A stretch of DNA of 64,000 bases from Burkholderiales bacterium (GTDB lineage Bacteria; Pseudomonadota; Gammaproteobacteria; Burkholderiales; SG8-41): NCBI GenBank assembly GCA_020854035.1, contig JADZGE010000012.1:62001-126000 (forward strand). Direction: 5' to 3'. Made by a program: the position numbers and the translations under genes. Below the pieces are notes generated by a model that saw only the letters and a list, made by a program, of their open reading frames with translations, was not told the DNA's origin and searched no databases. Positions 48,288 through 58,217 of this stretch are shown one piece after another. Numbering within the stretch: position 1 is the stretch's first letter; each line of letters begins with the position of its first letter.

Positions 48288-49202
48288 CTACCAGCCACGC
48301 GGCTCGGCGCGCAGATACGACAGCGCGCTCACGCGCTCCATGAAGCACGCGAGCTCCGCTTCGCCGAGCGGCAGCGCCGGCAGGCGCGGCCCGCCGCAGT
48401 CCCGCCCGAGGGCCCGCATGGCGCCCTTCAGCCCGGAGCGCCCCGCGACCTTCACGAGGTGGTGCAGCTCCGCGAGCTGCTCCTGGATCTTCCGGGCCCG
48501 GGTGAACTGCTGCCCGCGGCAGAGCTCGTAGAGCTCGCGCACGAGCCGCGGCGCGATGCCCGCGAGCGGCGAGAACGCGCCGTTGCCGCCGACGACGCCG
48601 TTCGGCACCATCATGTCGGTGCCCGCGAGCAGTTCGAAGGATGGCCGGATTTCCCGCCCGAGGGAGATCGTCTCGACCATGAAGACGAAGCGCATGCTGG
48701 CATCGACCAGCCCCGCCACGTTGTCGAGCTGCTTCAGCACGTCGAGCACGATCTCGGCGGTGAGGTGCGTTCCGGCGTCCTCGACCGCCGGCGTGCAGAT
48801 GAAGAACGGCAGCCCGGTCGCGCCCCCGACCTCGACGAGGTGTTCGACGACCATGGCGGGCCGGGGATGCCAGAAATACGGCGGATGCGAGGCGATGGCG
48901 GCCGCGCCCAGCGTCGCCGCGTGCTTCGCGCGGGCGACGGCGATCGCGGTGCCGGAATCACCGGCGTGGGCGATGACCGGCGCCCGCCCCGCGACGTGCC
49001 TGACGGCGAAGGCAAGAAGCGCCCGCTGTTCGGCGTCGGTGAGGCTCACGTCCTCGCCCTGCGGCATGGGCAGCGCCAGTGCGTCGGCGCCGTTTCCGAG
49101 GTGAAAGTCGAGAACTCTGGCGTAGCGGTCGTAATCGATGCTCTGGTCCGCCCGGAACGGCGTGACCGGCACGTGGACGAGTCCCGGCTTGAATGTCTTC
49201 AT
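48288..49202 (-). CDS. DapA-family protein lacking catalytic Lys and Tyr
   Basis: A 304-residue dihydrodipicolinate-synthase-fold protein (VHVPVTPFRADQSIDYDRYA, AHAGDSGTAIAVARAKHAAT). The Schiff-base lysine position reads V166 (NVAGLVDASM, where the neighbour has YIGMKDAS), and the tyrosine position reads C136 (FFICTPA versus VLTYNSP). It keeps the fold and ends AEPRGW, like the neighbour's TEPHGW. It may be a non-catalytic partner of the adjacent paralogue, an enzyme with different chemistry, or a decaying copy. It lies 18 bp downstream of the paralogue. Confidence 0.88.
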   Translation of the reverse strand: MKTFKPGLVHVPVTPFRADQSIDYDRYARVLDFHLGNGADALALPMPQGEDVSLTDAEQRALLAFAVRHVAGRAPVIAHAGDSGTAIAVARAKHAATLGAAAIASHPPYFWHPRPAMVVEHLVEVGGATGLPFFICTPAVEDAGTHLTAEIVLDVLKQLDNVAGLVDASMRFVFMVETISLGREIRPSFELLAGTDMMVPNGVVGGNGAFSPLAGIAPRLVRELYELCRGQQFTRARKIQEQLAELHHLVKVAGRSGLKGAMRALGRDCGGPRLPALPLGEAELACFMERVSALSYLRAEPRGW

Positions 49203-49220
49203 GTGCGTGCGCTCCCGCGT

Positions 49221-50183
49221 CTACCAGCCGTGCGGCTCGGTACCGATGATGTCGAGCTCCTCGAGCCGGCGGCACAGGAACTCCACCCGCTCCTTCGTCG
49301 CCGTGGGCAGCGGCGGCCGCGTCGGGCCGACGGAGCGCCCCATGTTGATCATGGCGCCCTTGAGAGAAGAGGGGTACTGATCCTTGAACAGCCGGTAGAG
49401 CTTCGTGATCTTGTACTGGCACGCGCGCGCGCCGGGCCAGTCGTTCGCCTCCAGCGCGGCGAAGAACCGGTTGCAGAGGTTGGGGGCGATCGCGCCGCAG
49501 GAAGAGAACGAGCCGCAGGCGCCGAGCGGGTACGAGGCGAGCAGGTGCTCGACTCCCATGATGATCGAGAAGCCCGGCCGCATGTCGAGCGCCACGCGGG
49601 AGATCTCGAGGAATTTCTCGCTGTGGAAGCTCGCGTCCTTCATCCCGATGTAGTTGGGCAGGCGCTCGATCAGCCGCGCGACCAGGTCGCTCGTGAACTC
49701 CACGCCTTCGCCGTTTCGCCACGGCGAGTTGTAGGTGAGTACCGGCAGGCTCGTGTGCGTGCCGATGCGCACGATCGAATGGAAGATCTCTTCCTGCGAG
49801 GGGCGGCGGCAGTAGGGAGAAATGGCGAGGAGCATGTCGGCGCCCGCGCGCTCGGCGTGCCGGGCGATGTCGAGGGCGTCTTCTTCCGAAAGCGCCGCGG
49901 CGAAGATGGAAACCGGCACCCGCTTCGCCACCGTCCGGATGAGCACCTCGGCGCCCTGTTTGCGCTCCTCGAGGGTCAGGTTCGGCGATTCGGCCTTGTG
50001 GTGCGGCCAGGCGATCGCCGGCGCGCCGTTCCTGACGTGGAAATCGACCATCTTCGCGAGACCGTCGTAGTCCACGCTGAAGTCGTCGTGAAGCGGCGTC
50101 ACGGGCGCCTGCATCACGCCCTTCAGGACAAGACGTTTCGCGGGAGCCTTCGCTCCCGGCGGGGACTCGAGCACGGTGGACAT
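49221..50183 (-). CDS. DapA/N-acetylneuraminate lyase family protein
   Basis: A 320-residue class I aldolase/lyase. It has the Schiff-base lysine K182 (YIGMKDAS), the catalytic tyrosine Y151 (VLTYNSP) and the family start MQAPVTPLHDDFSVDYDGLA. It is probably a catabolic lyase or dehydratase for a 2-keto acid rather than lysine biosynthesis, given its divergent LysR regulator and Bug receptors. Start ATG 50183 has AGGAGG just upstream. First gene of the minus-strand operon. Confidence 0.92.
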   Translation of the reverse strand: MSTVLESPPGAKAPAKRLVLKGVMQAPVTPLHDDFSVDYDGLAKMVDFHVRNGAPAIAWPHHKAESPNLTLEERKQGAEVLIRTVAKRVPVSIFAAALSEEDALDIARHAERAGADMLLAISPYCRRPSQEEIFHSIVRIGTHTSLPVLTYNSPWRNGEGVEFTSDLVARLIERLPNYIGMKDASFHSEKFLEISRVALDMRPGFSIIMGVEHLLASYPLGACGSFSSCGAIAPNLCNRFFAALEANDWPGARACQYKITKLYRLFKDQYPSSLKGAMINMGRSVGPTRPPLPTATKERVEFLCRRLEELDIIGTEPHGW

Positions 50184-50306
50184 GGGCTCCTCCTGCGGTG
50201 AGGGATTCGCGCGCCCGGCGGGCTTGCGGGACCGGGCGCGCGTGGCGTGCAGCTTGCGATTCTATGAGCCGTCCCGGTGGAGAACACCCGCCGGGGCTAG
50301 AATGAC

Positions 50307-50326
50307 TGTTAACGCCGGCATTAACA
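50307..50326. promoter_or_regulatory. Predicted LysR-regulator operator (20-bp dyad)
   Basis: TGTTAACGCCGGCATTAACA is palindromic except at two bases (TGTTAA-y-GCCGGC-r-TTAACA). It lies in the 196-bp gap between the divergent dapA-like and LysR genes and contains the T-N11-A spacing expected of LysR-type sites. Confidence 0.7.
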
Positions 50327-50379
50327 ATGGGGGACGAAATGCGGGGATACTCCCGGCATGACCCGGGGGACGGGACAGG

Positions 50380-51279
50380 ATGGACCGCCTGCACGGCATT
50401 CTCGTCTTCCTGAGGGTCGTCGAGCACGGCACCCTGAGCGGCGCGGCGCGCGCCCTGGGCGTTTCCACCGCGGCGGTGAGCGCGGCGGTGACGCGGCTGG
50501 AGCGCCAGCTCGCGGTGCGGCTCCTCACCCGCACCACGCGCCGCGTCGGCACCACCGCCGAGGGCGCCGAGTTCTACGCGCGCTGCAAGCGGATCACCGC
50601 GGACCTCGCGGAAGCCGAGCGCGCGGTCGGTCGTGCCGCGCGCGGGCCGAGCGGGCTCATTCGCGTGCGCCTGCCGTTGACGCTCGGGCGCATGTGGATC
50701 GTGCCGCGGCTGCCGGAGTTCATGGGGCGGTATCCGGAGCTCACCGTCGAGGTCGTCTGCATGGATTTCGTGCCCTACACCATGGAAGAGGGCATCGACC
50801 TCTCGGTGCAGACGGGCGAGCTGCACGATTCCAGCCTCGCGGTGCGGCGGCTCGCCACCGCGGGGTACGCGGTCTGCGGCTCTCCCGGCTACTTCGCGCG
50901 GCGCGGGCGGCCGGCGGCGCCGGACGAACTGCGGCACCACGCCTGCATCGCCTACCGCCGGCCGCGCACCGGCCGCATCCGCGACTGGCGCTTCGAGGCG
51001 GGCGGCGCGACCCGCGAAGTGCCCGTGAGCGGCGCGCTTGCATTCAACCGTATCGAGCTCCTGATCGAAGCCGCGATCGCGGGCTGCGGGCTGATCCAGA
51101 TCCCCGAATGCTACGCGCAGCCCGCGCTCGCGCGCGGCGAACTCGAACTGGTGCTTCGGGACTGCCGCGCGGGCGGCTACGAGATTTCTGCGGTCTACCG
51201 CCAGCAGCACCGGCAGACCCCGAACGTGCGGGCGTTCATGAATTTCGTGACGGCGCTCTTCGACCCGCCGCCGTGGTGA
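50380..51279 (+). CDS. LysR family transcriptional regulator
   Basis: A 299-residue LysR regulator: N-terminal winged helix-turn-helix (FLRVVEHGTLSGAARALGVS, TAAVSAAVTRLERQLAVRLL) and a C-terminal effector-binding domain. Its length and divergent placement suggest it controls the DapA/Bug/OCD operon and perhaps the following Bug gene, which starts 88 bp downstream. Start ATG 50380. The inducer is likely the substrate of that pathway. Confidence 0.95.
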   Translation: MDRLHGILVFLRVVEHGTLSGAARALGVSTAAVSAAVTRLERQLAVRLLTRTTRRVGTTAEGAEFYARCKRITADLAEAERAVGRAARGPSGLIRVRLPLTLGRMWIVPRLPEFMGRYPELTVEVVCMDFVPYTMEEGIDLSVQTGELHDSSLAVRRLATAGYAVCGSPGYFARRGRPAAPDELRHHACIAYRRPRTGRIRDWRFEAGGATREVPVSGALAFNRIELLIEAAIAGCGLIQIPECYAQPALARGELELVLRDCRAGGYEISAVYRQQHRQTPNVRAFMNFVTALFDPPPW

Positions 51280-51367
51280 CGGCGCGGCCCGCGCGCTCCA
51301 CGGCGCGAACGCGCGAGCCGCGCGACGGATCACAGCCGGTAACGTACGCCTTTTCCCGGAGGAAGAC

Positions 51368-52339
51368 ATGCAGATCGCAGTGGTGATCGCGCTCGGTTTC
51401 ATCGTGGCGGCGGGTCAGGCGTGGGGACAGGAGTGGCGGCCGGAACGCCAGGTCGAGCTCGTCGTGCCCACGGCTCCCGGCGGTGGCAACGACGCGATGG
51501 CGCGCCTCATGCAAAGGATCATGCAGGAGCGGAAGATCGTCGCCTCGCCCGTGCTCGTCATGAACAAGCCGGGCGGAAGCCAGGCGTTGTCGGCCACCTA
51601 CCTCACCCAGCAGGCCGGGAGCCCCCATCACCTCCTCTTCGCGACCGCGACGCTCTTCACCAACCAGATACAGGGCCGCACGAAGTTCCCCTACACGGAT
51701 TTCGCGCCGCTCGGCCTGGCGTACATCGATTACAGCGCCATCATGGTGCCGGCGAATTCGCCGGTGAGGACCATGCGCGAGCTCGTCGAGCGCCTGAAGG
51801 CCGAACCGGAGTCGGTGGCGTTCAGCACGGTCGCGCTGGGCGGCACCTCGCACGCGGCGCTCGCGCAGGCGGTGAAGGCCGGGGGCGTCGACCCCAGGCG
51901 GTTGAAGATGGTGGTCTACAAGACGAGCGCGGAGGCGTGGACGGCGCTCATGGGAGGACATATCCAGGCGTCGATTTCCTCCGTATCGGGTTCCGCGGCG
52001 CAGGTCGTCGCCGGCAATATCCGCATGCTGGCGATCGCGGGGCCGCAGCGCCGCGCCGGGCCGCTCGCCGACGTGCCGACGCTGAAAGAGACCGGGCTCG
52101 ACGTGCCGGGCGTCGCGACGTGGCGCGCGATCTTCGGCGCGAAGGGCATCACCCCGGCGCAGGCGAGGTACTGGGAGGACGCGCTCGCGAAGGTCTTCGC
52201 CTCGGACGAATGGCAGGAGCGCGTGACGAAGGACAACGTGCAGGCCCCGGTGCTGCGCGGGAAGGAGCTCGTCAAGTACTTCGAGGAGCAGTACGCTTTC
52301 ATGCGCGGCGTGCTCGTTGAGCTCGCGCTCGCGCAGTAG
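51368..52339 (+). CDS. Bug/TctC-family transporter receptor (PTAPGGGND subtype)
   Basis: A 323-residue receptor with a signal peptide ([20 protein letters not shown]), then [40 protein letters not shown] and [18 protein letters not shown]. It is the closest relative in this window of the Bug protein at 47233. The Shine-Dalgarno CGGAGGAAGAC precedes ATG 51368. It is downstream of and co-oriented with the LysR regulator. Confidence 0.94.
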   Translation: MQIAVVIALGFIVAAGQAWGQEWRPERQVELVVPTAPGGGNDAMARLMQRIMQERKIVASPVLVMNKPGGSQALSATYLTQQAGSPHHLLFATATLFTNQIQGRTKFPYTDFAPLGLAYIDYSAIMVPANSPVRTMRELVERLKAEPESVAFSTVALGGTSHAALAQAVKAGGVDPRRLKMVVYKTSAEAWTALMGGHIQASISSVSGSAAQVVAGNIRMLAIAGPQRRAGPLADVPTLKETGLDVPGVATWRAIFGAKGITPAQARYWEDALAKVFASDEWQERVTKDNVQAPVLRGKELVKYFEEQYAFMRGVLVELALAQ

Positions 52340-52357
52340 CCGCGGCGCGCGCGCCGC

Positions 52358-52477
52358 CTCACTTCGCTCGCCCTCCCCTTGAAGGGGAGGGTGGGGTGGG
52401 GATGGGGTACAACGATGAACCGGGCCGCGCTGAACCCCACCCCCATCCCGGCCTTCCCCCTGAAGGGGAAGGTGAGA
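52358..52477. repeat. Family B inverted repeat, two full arms
   Basis: The left arm (CCTCCCCTTGAAGGGGAGGG plus TGGGGTGGGGATGGGG) and right arm (CCCCACCCCCATCCC plus TTCCCCCTGAAGGGGAAGG) are inverted copies of about 42 bp. The inner loop includes the ATG at 52396. Confidence 0.8.
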
Positions 52478-52494
52478 GGCACGCTGCGCAAACG

Positions 52495-53040
52495 TTGCTG
52501 ATCGCTTTCAACAAGCCATTCAACGTGCTCTGCCAGTTCACCGACGGGGCGGGCCGGGCGACGCTCGCGGATTTGGTGAGGGTGCCCGGGGTCTATCCCG
52601 CGGGCCGACTCGACTACGACAGCGAGGGGCTGCTCCTCCTGACGGACGACGGCGCGTTGCAGAAGCGCATCGCCGATCCGCGCCACCGGATGGAGAAGCG
52701 CTACCTTGCGCAGGTCGAGCGCGCGCCCGGCGAGGCCGCGCTCGAACACCTGCGGCGGGGAGTGAAACTTTCCGGCGGCATGACGGCGCCCGCCGGCGCG
52801 CGGCTCGTCGCGGAGCCCGAGTGGCTCTGGCCGCGCGAGCCGCCCATCCGCTACCGGAAGAACGTCCCGACGGCGTGGCTCGAGTTGACGCTCACCGAGG
52901 GCCGCACTCGCCAGGTGCGGCGCATGACGGCCGCGGTGGGACACCCCACGCTGCGGCTCATCCGCGTGGCGATCGGGCCGTGGGGACTCGACGCGCTGAA
53001 GCCCGGGCAGTGGCGGGCTGAGGACAGCCGCCCCCGGTAG
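52495..53040 (+). CDS. RsuA/RluE-type pseudouridine synthase
   Basis: A stand-alone pseudouridine synthase without an S4 domain, about 180 residues from TTG 52495 ([15 protein letters not shown]) or 214 from ATG 52396. The catalytic aspartate motif is [17 protein letters not shown], followed by [10 protein letters not shown] and the C-terminal [20 protein letters not shown]. It resembles E. coli RluE, which modifies 23S rRNA U2457. Family B repeat copy 2 covers the 5' end, so the start codon is uncertain: the repeat may have provided an ATG for an N-terminal extension. Confidence 0.88.
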   Translation: MLIAFNKPFNVLCQFTDGAGRATLADLVRVPGVYPAGRLDYDSEGLLLLTDDGALQKRIADPRHRMEKRYLAQVERAPGEAALEHLRRGVKLSGGMTAPAGARLVAEPEWLWPREPPIRYRKNVPTAWLELTLTEGRTRQVRRMTAAVGHPTLRLIRVAIGPWGLDALKPGQWRAEDSRPR

Positions 53041-53046
53041 CGCGCC

Positions 53047-53241
53047 TTGCTTCGTTTTTCCCGGGAGACCGCGCGCTGGTTTGACATGAGGACGCTCGAC
53101 GGAAAGACGGTGACGAGGGGGCCGGCACGAAACACGGTCGTGATGCAAAAGCGCGGTGATCGGTGGCTCATTGTCCAGTTTCACAACTCACCGACGCCCA
53201 AGCCGCCTGCCGGGGCGCCGGCTGCCTCCCCATCGCGTTGA
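53047..53241 (+). pseudogene. C-terminal fragment of an NTF2/SnoaL-like protein
   Basis: About 60 codons reading LDGKTVTRGPARNTVVMQKR followed by GDRWLIVQFHNSP resemble the C-terminal strand region of DUF4440/SnoaL-like proteins. The N-terminal half is missing; the frame starts only at TTG 53047 right after the pseudouridine synthase. Taken as a remnant. Confidence 0.5.
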
Positions 53242-53396
53242 GTGTGCGCGATCCTGCGCGATTGACGCTGCGCCCCTCGCGGCATAGATTGCGGGGTCTC
53301 GAAAAGACCGGCGTTGAAACGCGTGACAGGGCGAACGCATGGAAAAGGAACTCGTGGGGAAATACACGGTGCCCGGCATCGGCTTTGGCACGCTCG

Positions 53397-53624
53397 GCAA
53401 TACGGGCGGTGCCGGGGCTGCACCCCGCGATTCGCGCAATCGACGTCCTCGAGCCGAACCCGCTGACGGGCCGGCCGGTCGAAGGGCACCCGAGGGAACG
53501 GGTGACCGGGCGTGGCGCCCGCGGCTGCGTCGCGCTGCATCGGTACGTGGAAGAGCTCGATACCGCCTTCGTCCTCGCCATTCGCGGTCGGAGGGAACCC
53601 GGCTACGAGCGAGAGGTCCCTTGA
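53397..53624 (+). pseudogene. RelE/ParE-type toxin remnant
   Basis: The frame reads GLHPAIRAIDVLEPNPLTGR then VTGRGARGCVALHRYVEELD and TAFVLAIRGRREPGYE, matching the C-terminal half of ParE/RelE toxins. The N-terminal helices are absent and no start codon or antitoxin gene is present. It is probably a decayed toxin gene. Confidence 0.55.
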
Positions 53625-53682
53625 GCGCGGGCGCCTGCCCTGTCAGCGTGTTCCCGGCCGCTTGCGGAAAAGTGAGCCCACC

Positions 53683-54909
<1,227 letters not shown>

Positions 54910-54972
54910 ACCACCGCTTCGCGTTCGATCCGCGGATCGCGCACGGGCGCGAGCGGGCCCGCCCGCAACCCG

Positions 54973-55863
54973 CTACTCGGGCCCGACGAACCCGATGTAG
55001 GCGCCGCAGGCGTGCGCCGGCGCGACGAGCATCGCGTGCTCGCCGGTGTCACGCACCCCCCGCGCGGGAGGCGGCATGCCGTGCCGCTCCATCCAGCGCG
55101 CGGCGGCGCCCATGCTCGTCGTGCGGAAGAGCGCCTGGAACGGGCCTTCGCCGCGGCGCTCGAGCGATTCGGCGGCCGGCCCCGGCGCGTAAGGGTGCGC
55201 GATGGTGAGGCCGGCGGCGCCGTACTGGAAAACCGCCATGTGCGACATGATGACCGTGCCCTTGTACATTCGCGGCGCGGGCGCGCCGAGCACCTTCGCG
55301 TAGAGCGCGACCGACGCTTCGAGGTCGTTCACGACGATATAGACGCGTTCGAGGAAGCGCACGCCGTTCGGGTGCGGCCCCGCGGCGGGGGTGTGCGCGC
55401 GGCGCTCCTCCATCGGGGTGAGATGCTGGATGAAAAAGACCGGCAGCGGGTTCCCCGGCCCGAGTCGCGCGGCCTTCCACCGGAACTCGTGCCCGTCATC
55501 GACGATGCGCCGGCCGTCGAGCGGATCGGTCACGTCCACGCCGCGACCGCGCATCGCCGCGACGTCGGCATCGAGGTCGTCGCTTTGCACGATGACGTAG
55601 CGGATGCCGCCGCCCGCCGCGACGAAGCCGGGCAGATCCGTACCCCAGCTTCCCGCGCCCGCGCTCGCCGCCCGTTCCTCCGCGGGATCGCGGATCGCGA
55701 GGAGCTCGACGTAGTCCTCCTCGTTGAACGCGATCGCGTTGTGGGTACCCTTCCCGGGATGCACGCCTCCTGGCTGGATGTTGAAGCCCATGCGCCGGTA
55801 GGCATCCGCGCCCCGCTCGAGGTCCGGAACGCAGATCATCAAGTGGTCGATTCGAACGAACAT
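54973..55863 (-). CDS. VOC (glyoxalase/dioxygenase-fold) family protein
   Basis: A 296-residue protein of two paired beta-alpha-beta-beta-beta modules. The first starts [20 protein letters not shown], with a metal-binding His and a Glu in YVELLAI; the second starts [20 protein letters not shown]. It resembles glyoxalase-like_dom-3 members. The reaction is unknown; lyase, isomerase and dioxygenase are all known in the fold. It is a lone gene, 64 bp from the next minus-strand gene. Confidence 0.88.
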   Translation of the reverse strand: MFVRIDHLMICVPDLERGADAYRRMGFNIQPGGVHPGKGTHNAIAFNEEDYVELLAIRDPAEERAASAGAGSWGTDLPGFVAAGGGIRYVIVQSDDLDADVAAMRGRGVDVTDPLDGRRIVDDGHEFRWKAARLGPGNPLPVFFIQHLTPMEERRAHTPAAGPHPNGVRFLERVYIVVNDLEASVALYAKVLGAPAPRMYKGTVIMSHMAVFQYGAAGLTIAHPYAPGPAAESLERRGEGPFQALFRTTSMGAAARWMERHGMPPPARGVRDTGEHAMLVAPAHACGAYIGFVGPE

Positions 55864-55927
55864 GCGGGCAGGTTAACCGAAGCACGAACCGGATGCACGC
55901 CCGGGGCCGTGCGGCACCCGCTGCCGC

Positions 55928-56818
55928 TCACGCCCGCTTCGGCAGCCCCCCCATCACCCGCAGCACCTCGATGAACGCGGAGCTGTCCATGTCACCCAGC
56001 CCCTGCTGGTAGGCCGCCTGCTGGAGCTGCGTCCACAGGCTCGCGACCGGCATCGGCACGCCGAAGCGGTGCCCCTGCTCCAGCGCGAGGCGACCGTCCT
56101 TGAGCGAGGTCTTCACATGCCCCTCGGGCGTGAAGTCCCCGCGCAGCATCTTCGGGCCCTTGTCGATCATCGTCTTCGAGCTGCACGCGCCGTCCTGCAC
56201 GACCTTCAACAGGTTCTCGGCGTCGAGCCCGGCCTTCTGGCCGAACACGAGCCCTTCGGCGAGCGCGAGGCGGTTGCCGAAGAGGATGAGGTTGATGACG
56301 AGCTTCGTCATCGCGCCCGAGCCGGCCGGGCCCATGTGGTAGGCCGAGCGGGCGAAGCCGGCGAAGAGCGGCGCGCACGCCGCGAACGCTTCCGCCGTTC
56401 CGCCCGCGATGACGATGAGATCCTTCTTCCACGCCATGGCGCTCGTGCCGCTCACCGCCGAGTCGAGGAATCCGATGCCCCGCTTCGCCAGCTCGGCGCC
56501 GAGCTTTTCCGAATCCTCCGGCCGCGACGTGCTCGCATCCGCCACGATCAGGCCCGGCGCCGCGCCCTCCGCGATGCCGCCTCGCCCGAGGACGACTTCG
56601 CGCACGATGTCGCTCGTCGGGAGCGAGGTCACCACCCAGCGCGCGCCCTTCGCCGCGGCCGCGGGCGACTCCACCGGTGTCCCGCCGCGCTCGTGGAGCT
56701 GGCGCCCGCGCGCTTCATCGATGTCGAAGCCCTGCACCTTGAAGCCGCCCTGGATGAGATGGTGCGTGAACGCCGATCCCATCAGTCCCATGCCCACCAC
56801 ACCCACGCGGTCGCTCAT
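55928..56818 (-). CDS. NAD(P)-dependent 3-hydroxyisobutyrate dehydrogenase-family protein
   Basis: A 296-residue beta-hydroxyacid dehydrogenase with GVVGMGLMGSAFTHHL, the substrate loop DSAVSGTSAMAWKKDL and the catalytic lysine region GAMTKLVINLILFGN. ATG 56818 begins the Rossmann fold; the longer frame upstream runs through family B repeat sequence. Substrate could be 3-hydroxyisobutyrate, tartronate semialdehyde or a relative. It is separated by 210 bp from the aminotransferase. Confidence 0.93.
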   Translation of the reverse strand: MSDRVGVVGMGLMGSAFTHHLIQGGFKVQGFDIDEARGRQLHERGGTPVESPAAAAKGARWVVTSLPTSDIVREVVLGRGGIAEGAAPGLIVADASTSRPEDSEKLGAELAKRGIGFLDSAVSGTSAMAWKKDLIVIAGGTAEAFAACAPLFAGFARSAYHMGPAGSGAMTKLVINLILFGNRLALAEGLVFGQKAGLDAENLLKVVQDGACSSKTMIDKGPKMLRGDFTPEGHVKTSLKDGRLALEQGHRFGVPMPVASLWTQLQQAAYQQGLGDMDSSAFIEVLRVMGGLPKRA

Positions 56819-56929
56819 GCGCGCACTCCTGTCACGACGATGTTGTCGAGGGGCCGATGATGCCACAGCACCGGCGAGTGCCGGTCGGACGCGGGCACCG
56901 CCCGGATCGCGAAGAGCAGCGATGGGCCA

Positions 56930-56980
56930 ACCCCATCCCCACCTCAACCCTCCCCTTGAAGGGGAGGGAGCCGGTTTCAC
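56930..56980. repeat. Family B repeat, copy 3
   Basis: ACCCCATCCCCACCTCAACC followed by CTCCCCTTGAAGGGGAGGG, the same core and flank as copies at 27616 and 52358. It lies between the HIBADH-type gene start and the aminotransferase end. Confidence 0.75.
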
Positions 56981-57029
56981 CCTGCCCGGCGCGCTTCGTG
57001 TTCGCCGCGCAATGCCCGCCGGGGGCGCG

Positions 57030-58217
57030 CTAGGTTCGCAGGCTCCCGGCGAGCCGGTCGACGCCCTCGGCGAGCCGCTCCACGCCGGAAGCGAAGCACC
57101 AGCGCACGAAACCCTCGCCTTCGGGCCCGAAGGCAACCCCGGGCGCGAGACCGAGCTTCGCTTCGGCGACGAGCTTCTTGCAGAACGCGAGGCTGTCGGT
57201 CATCCCGTCGATGCGCAGGAACGCGTACATCGCCCCCGGCGGGCTCGCCGCCTGCACTCCCGGAATCGCGTTGAGGCGCGGGATGAGGAAGTCGCGCGCG
57301 CGCCGGTAACGCTCGACCGTGTGCGCGATCACCGGCTCGCCCGATTGCACCGCCGTGAGACCCGCGCGCTGGATGAACGGCGGCACGCAGGAAGTGTTGT
57401 ACTCGATCAGCTTCCCGATCTGGATCGCGAGCGGCGGCGGCGAGACGAGCCACCCGATCCGCCAGCCGGTCATCAGCCACGACTTGGAGAACGTGTTGGT
57501 GCTGACGAGGCGCTCGCCCGGTTCCGCGATGTCGAGAAAGGACGGCGCGGCCTTCCCCTCGCCGAAGTAGAGCCGGTCGTAGGCGTCGTCGGCCACGACC
57601 CAGATGCCGAGGCGGCGGCAGTGGTCCAGGATGACCCGCTGCGCCTCGCGCGTGATGGTCCAGCCGGTCGGGTTGTTGGGCGAGTTGACGTAGAGCGCGC
57701 GCGTGCCGGGCGTCAGCGCCGCGAGGAGCCGATCGAGGTCGAGCGTCCAGCCCGATGGCGCGAATGCAAGCGGCACGCATTCGACCCGCGCTCCCAGCAC
57801 CTTGGGAATCTCGACGAGATTCGGCCAGAGCGGGGTCACTTCGACCACGCGGTCGCCCGGGCCGGCGAGCGCCTGCGTCGCGAGCATGAGCGCCGACATC
57901 CCGGAGCTCGTGACGACGATGCTCTCGACCGCGACGGGACGGTGCAGGCCCGACAGGTAGGTCGAGAGCGCCGCGCGCAGTTCCGGGATGCCGTGGTTGT
58001 GGGTGTAGAAGGTCTCCCCGGCCTGCAGCGCCGCGATGCCCGCTCGGCGGATGAACTCGGGGGTCAGCTCGTCGGGCTCGCCGAACCAGAAGGCGAGGAC
58101 GTCGCCGCGGCCGAGGCTCGCGTTCGCCACCTCGCGGATCCTGGAGGCGCGCAGGCGGAGCACCGCCTCGCGGGCCGTGAGCTCGTTGGGAGGCGTGGCG
58201 ATCCCGGGGAGGCTCAT
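57030..58217 (-). CDS. PLP-dependent class I/II aminotransferase
   Basis: A 395-residue fold-type I aminotransferase: a GETFYTHNHGIPELRAALSTYL substrate-domain start, YVNSPNNPTGWTITREAQ, VVADDAYDRLYFGEG, and the PLP lysine in TNTFSKSWLMTGWRIGW, plus a C-terminal Arg in EGEGFVRWCFAS. It likely transfers amino groups of aspartate- or aromatic-type amino acids. ATG 58217 overlaps the vapC-type stop (ATGA), so it is transcribed with the toxin gene, an unusual pairing. Confidence 0.93.
   Translation of the reverse strand: MSLPGIATPPNELTAREAVLRLRASRIREVANASLGRGDVLAFWFGEPDELTPEFIRRAGIAALQAGETFYTHNHGIPELRAALSTYLSGLHRPVAVESIVVTSSGMSALMLATQALAGPGDRVVEVTPLWPNLVEIPKVLGARVECVPLAFAPSGWTLDLDRLLAALTPGTRALYVNSPNNPTGWTITREAQRVILDHCRRLGIWVVADDAYDRLYFGEGKAAPSFLDIAEPGERLVSTNTFSKSWLMTGWRIGWLVSPPPLAIQIGKLIEYNTSCVPPFIQRAGLTAVQSGEPVIAHTVERYRRARDFLIPRLNAIPGVQAASPPGAMYAFLRIDGMTDSLAFCKKLVAEAKLGLAPGVAFGPEGEGFVRWCFASGVERLAEGVDRLAGSLRT

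Noticed and set aside
53339-53430. Short frame MEKELVGKYTVPGIGFGTLG as a gene start
   Set aside because: The opening looks protein-like, but the frame degenerates after about 25 codons and I recognise no family. It may be another fragment.
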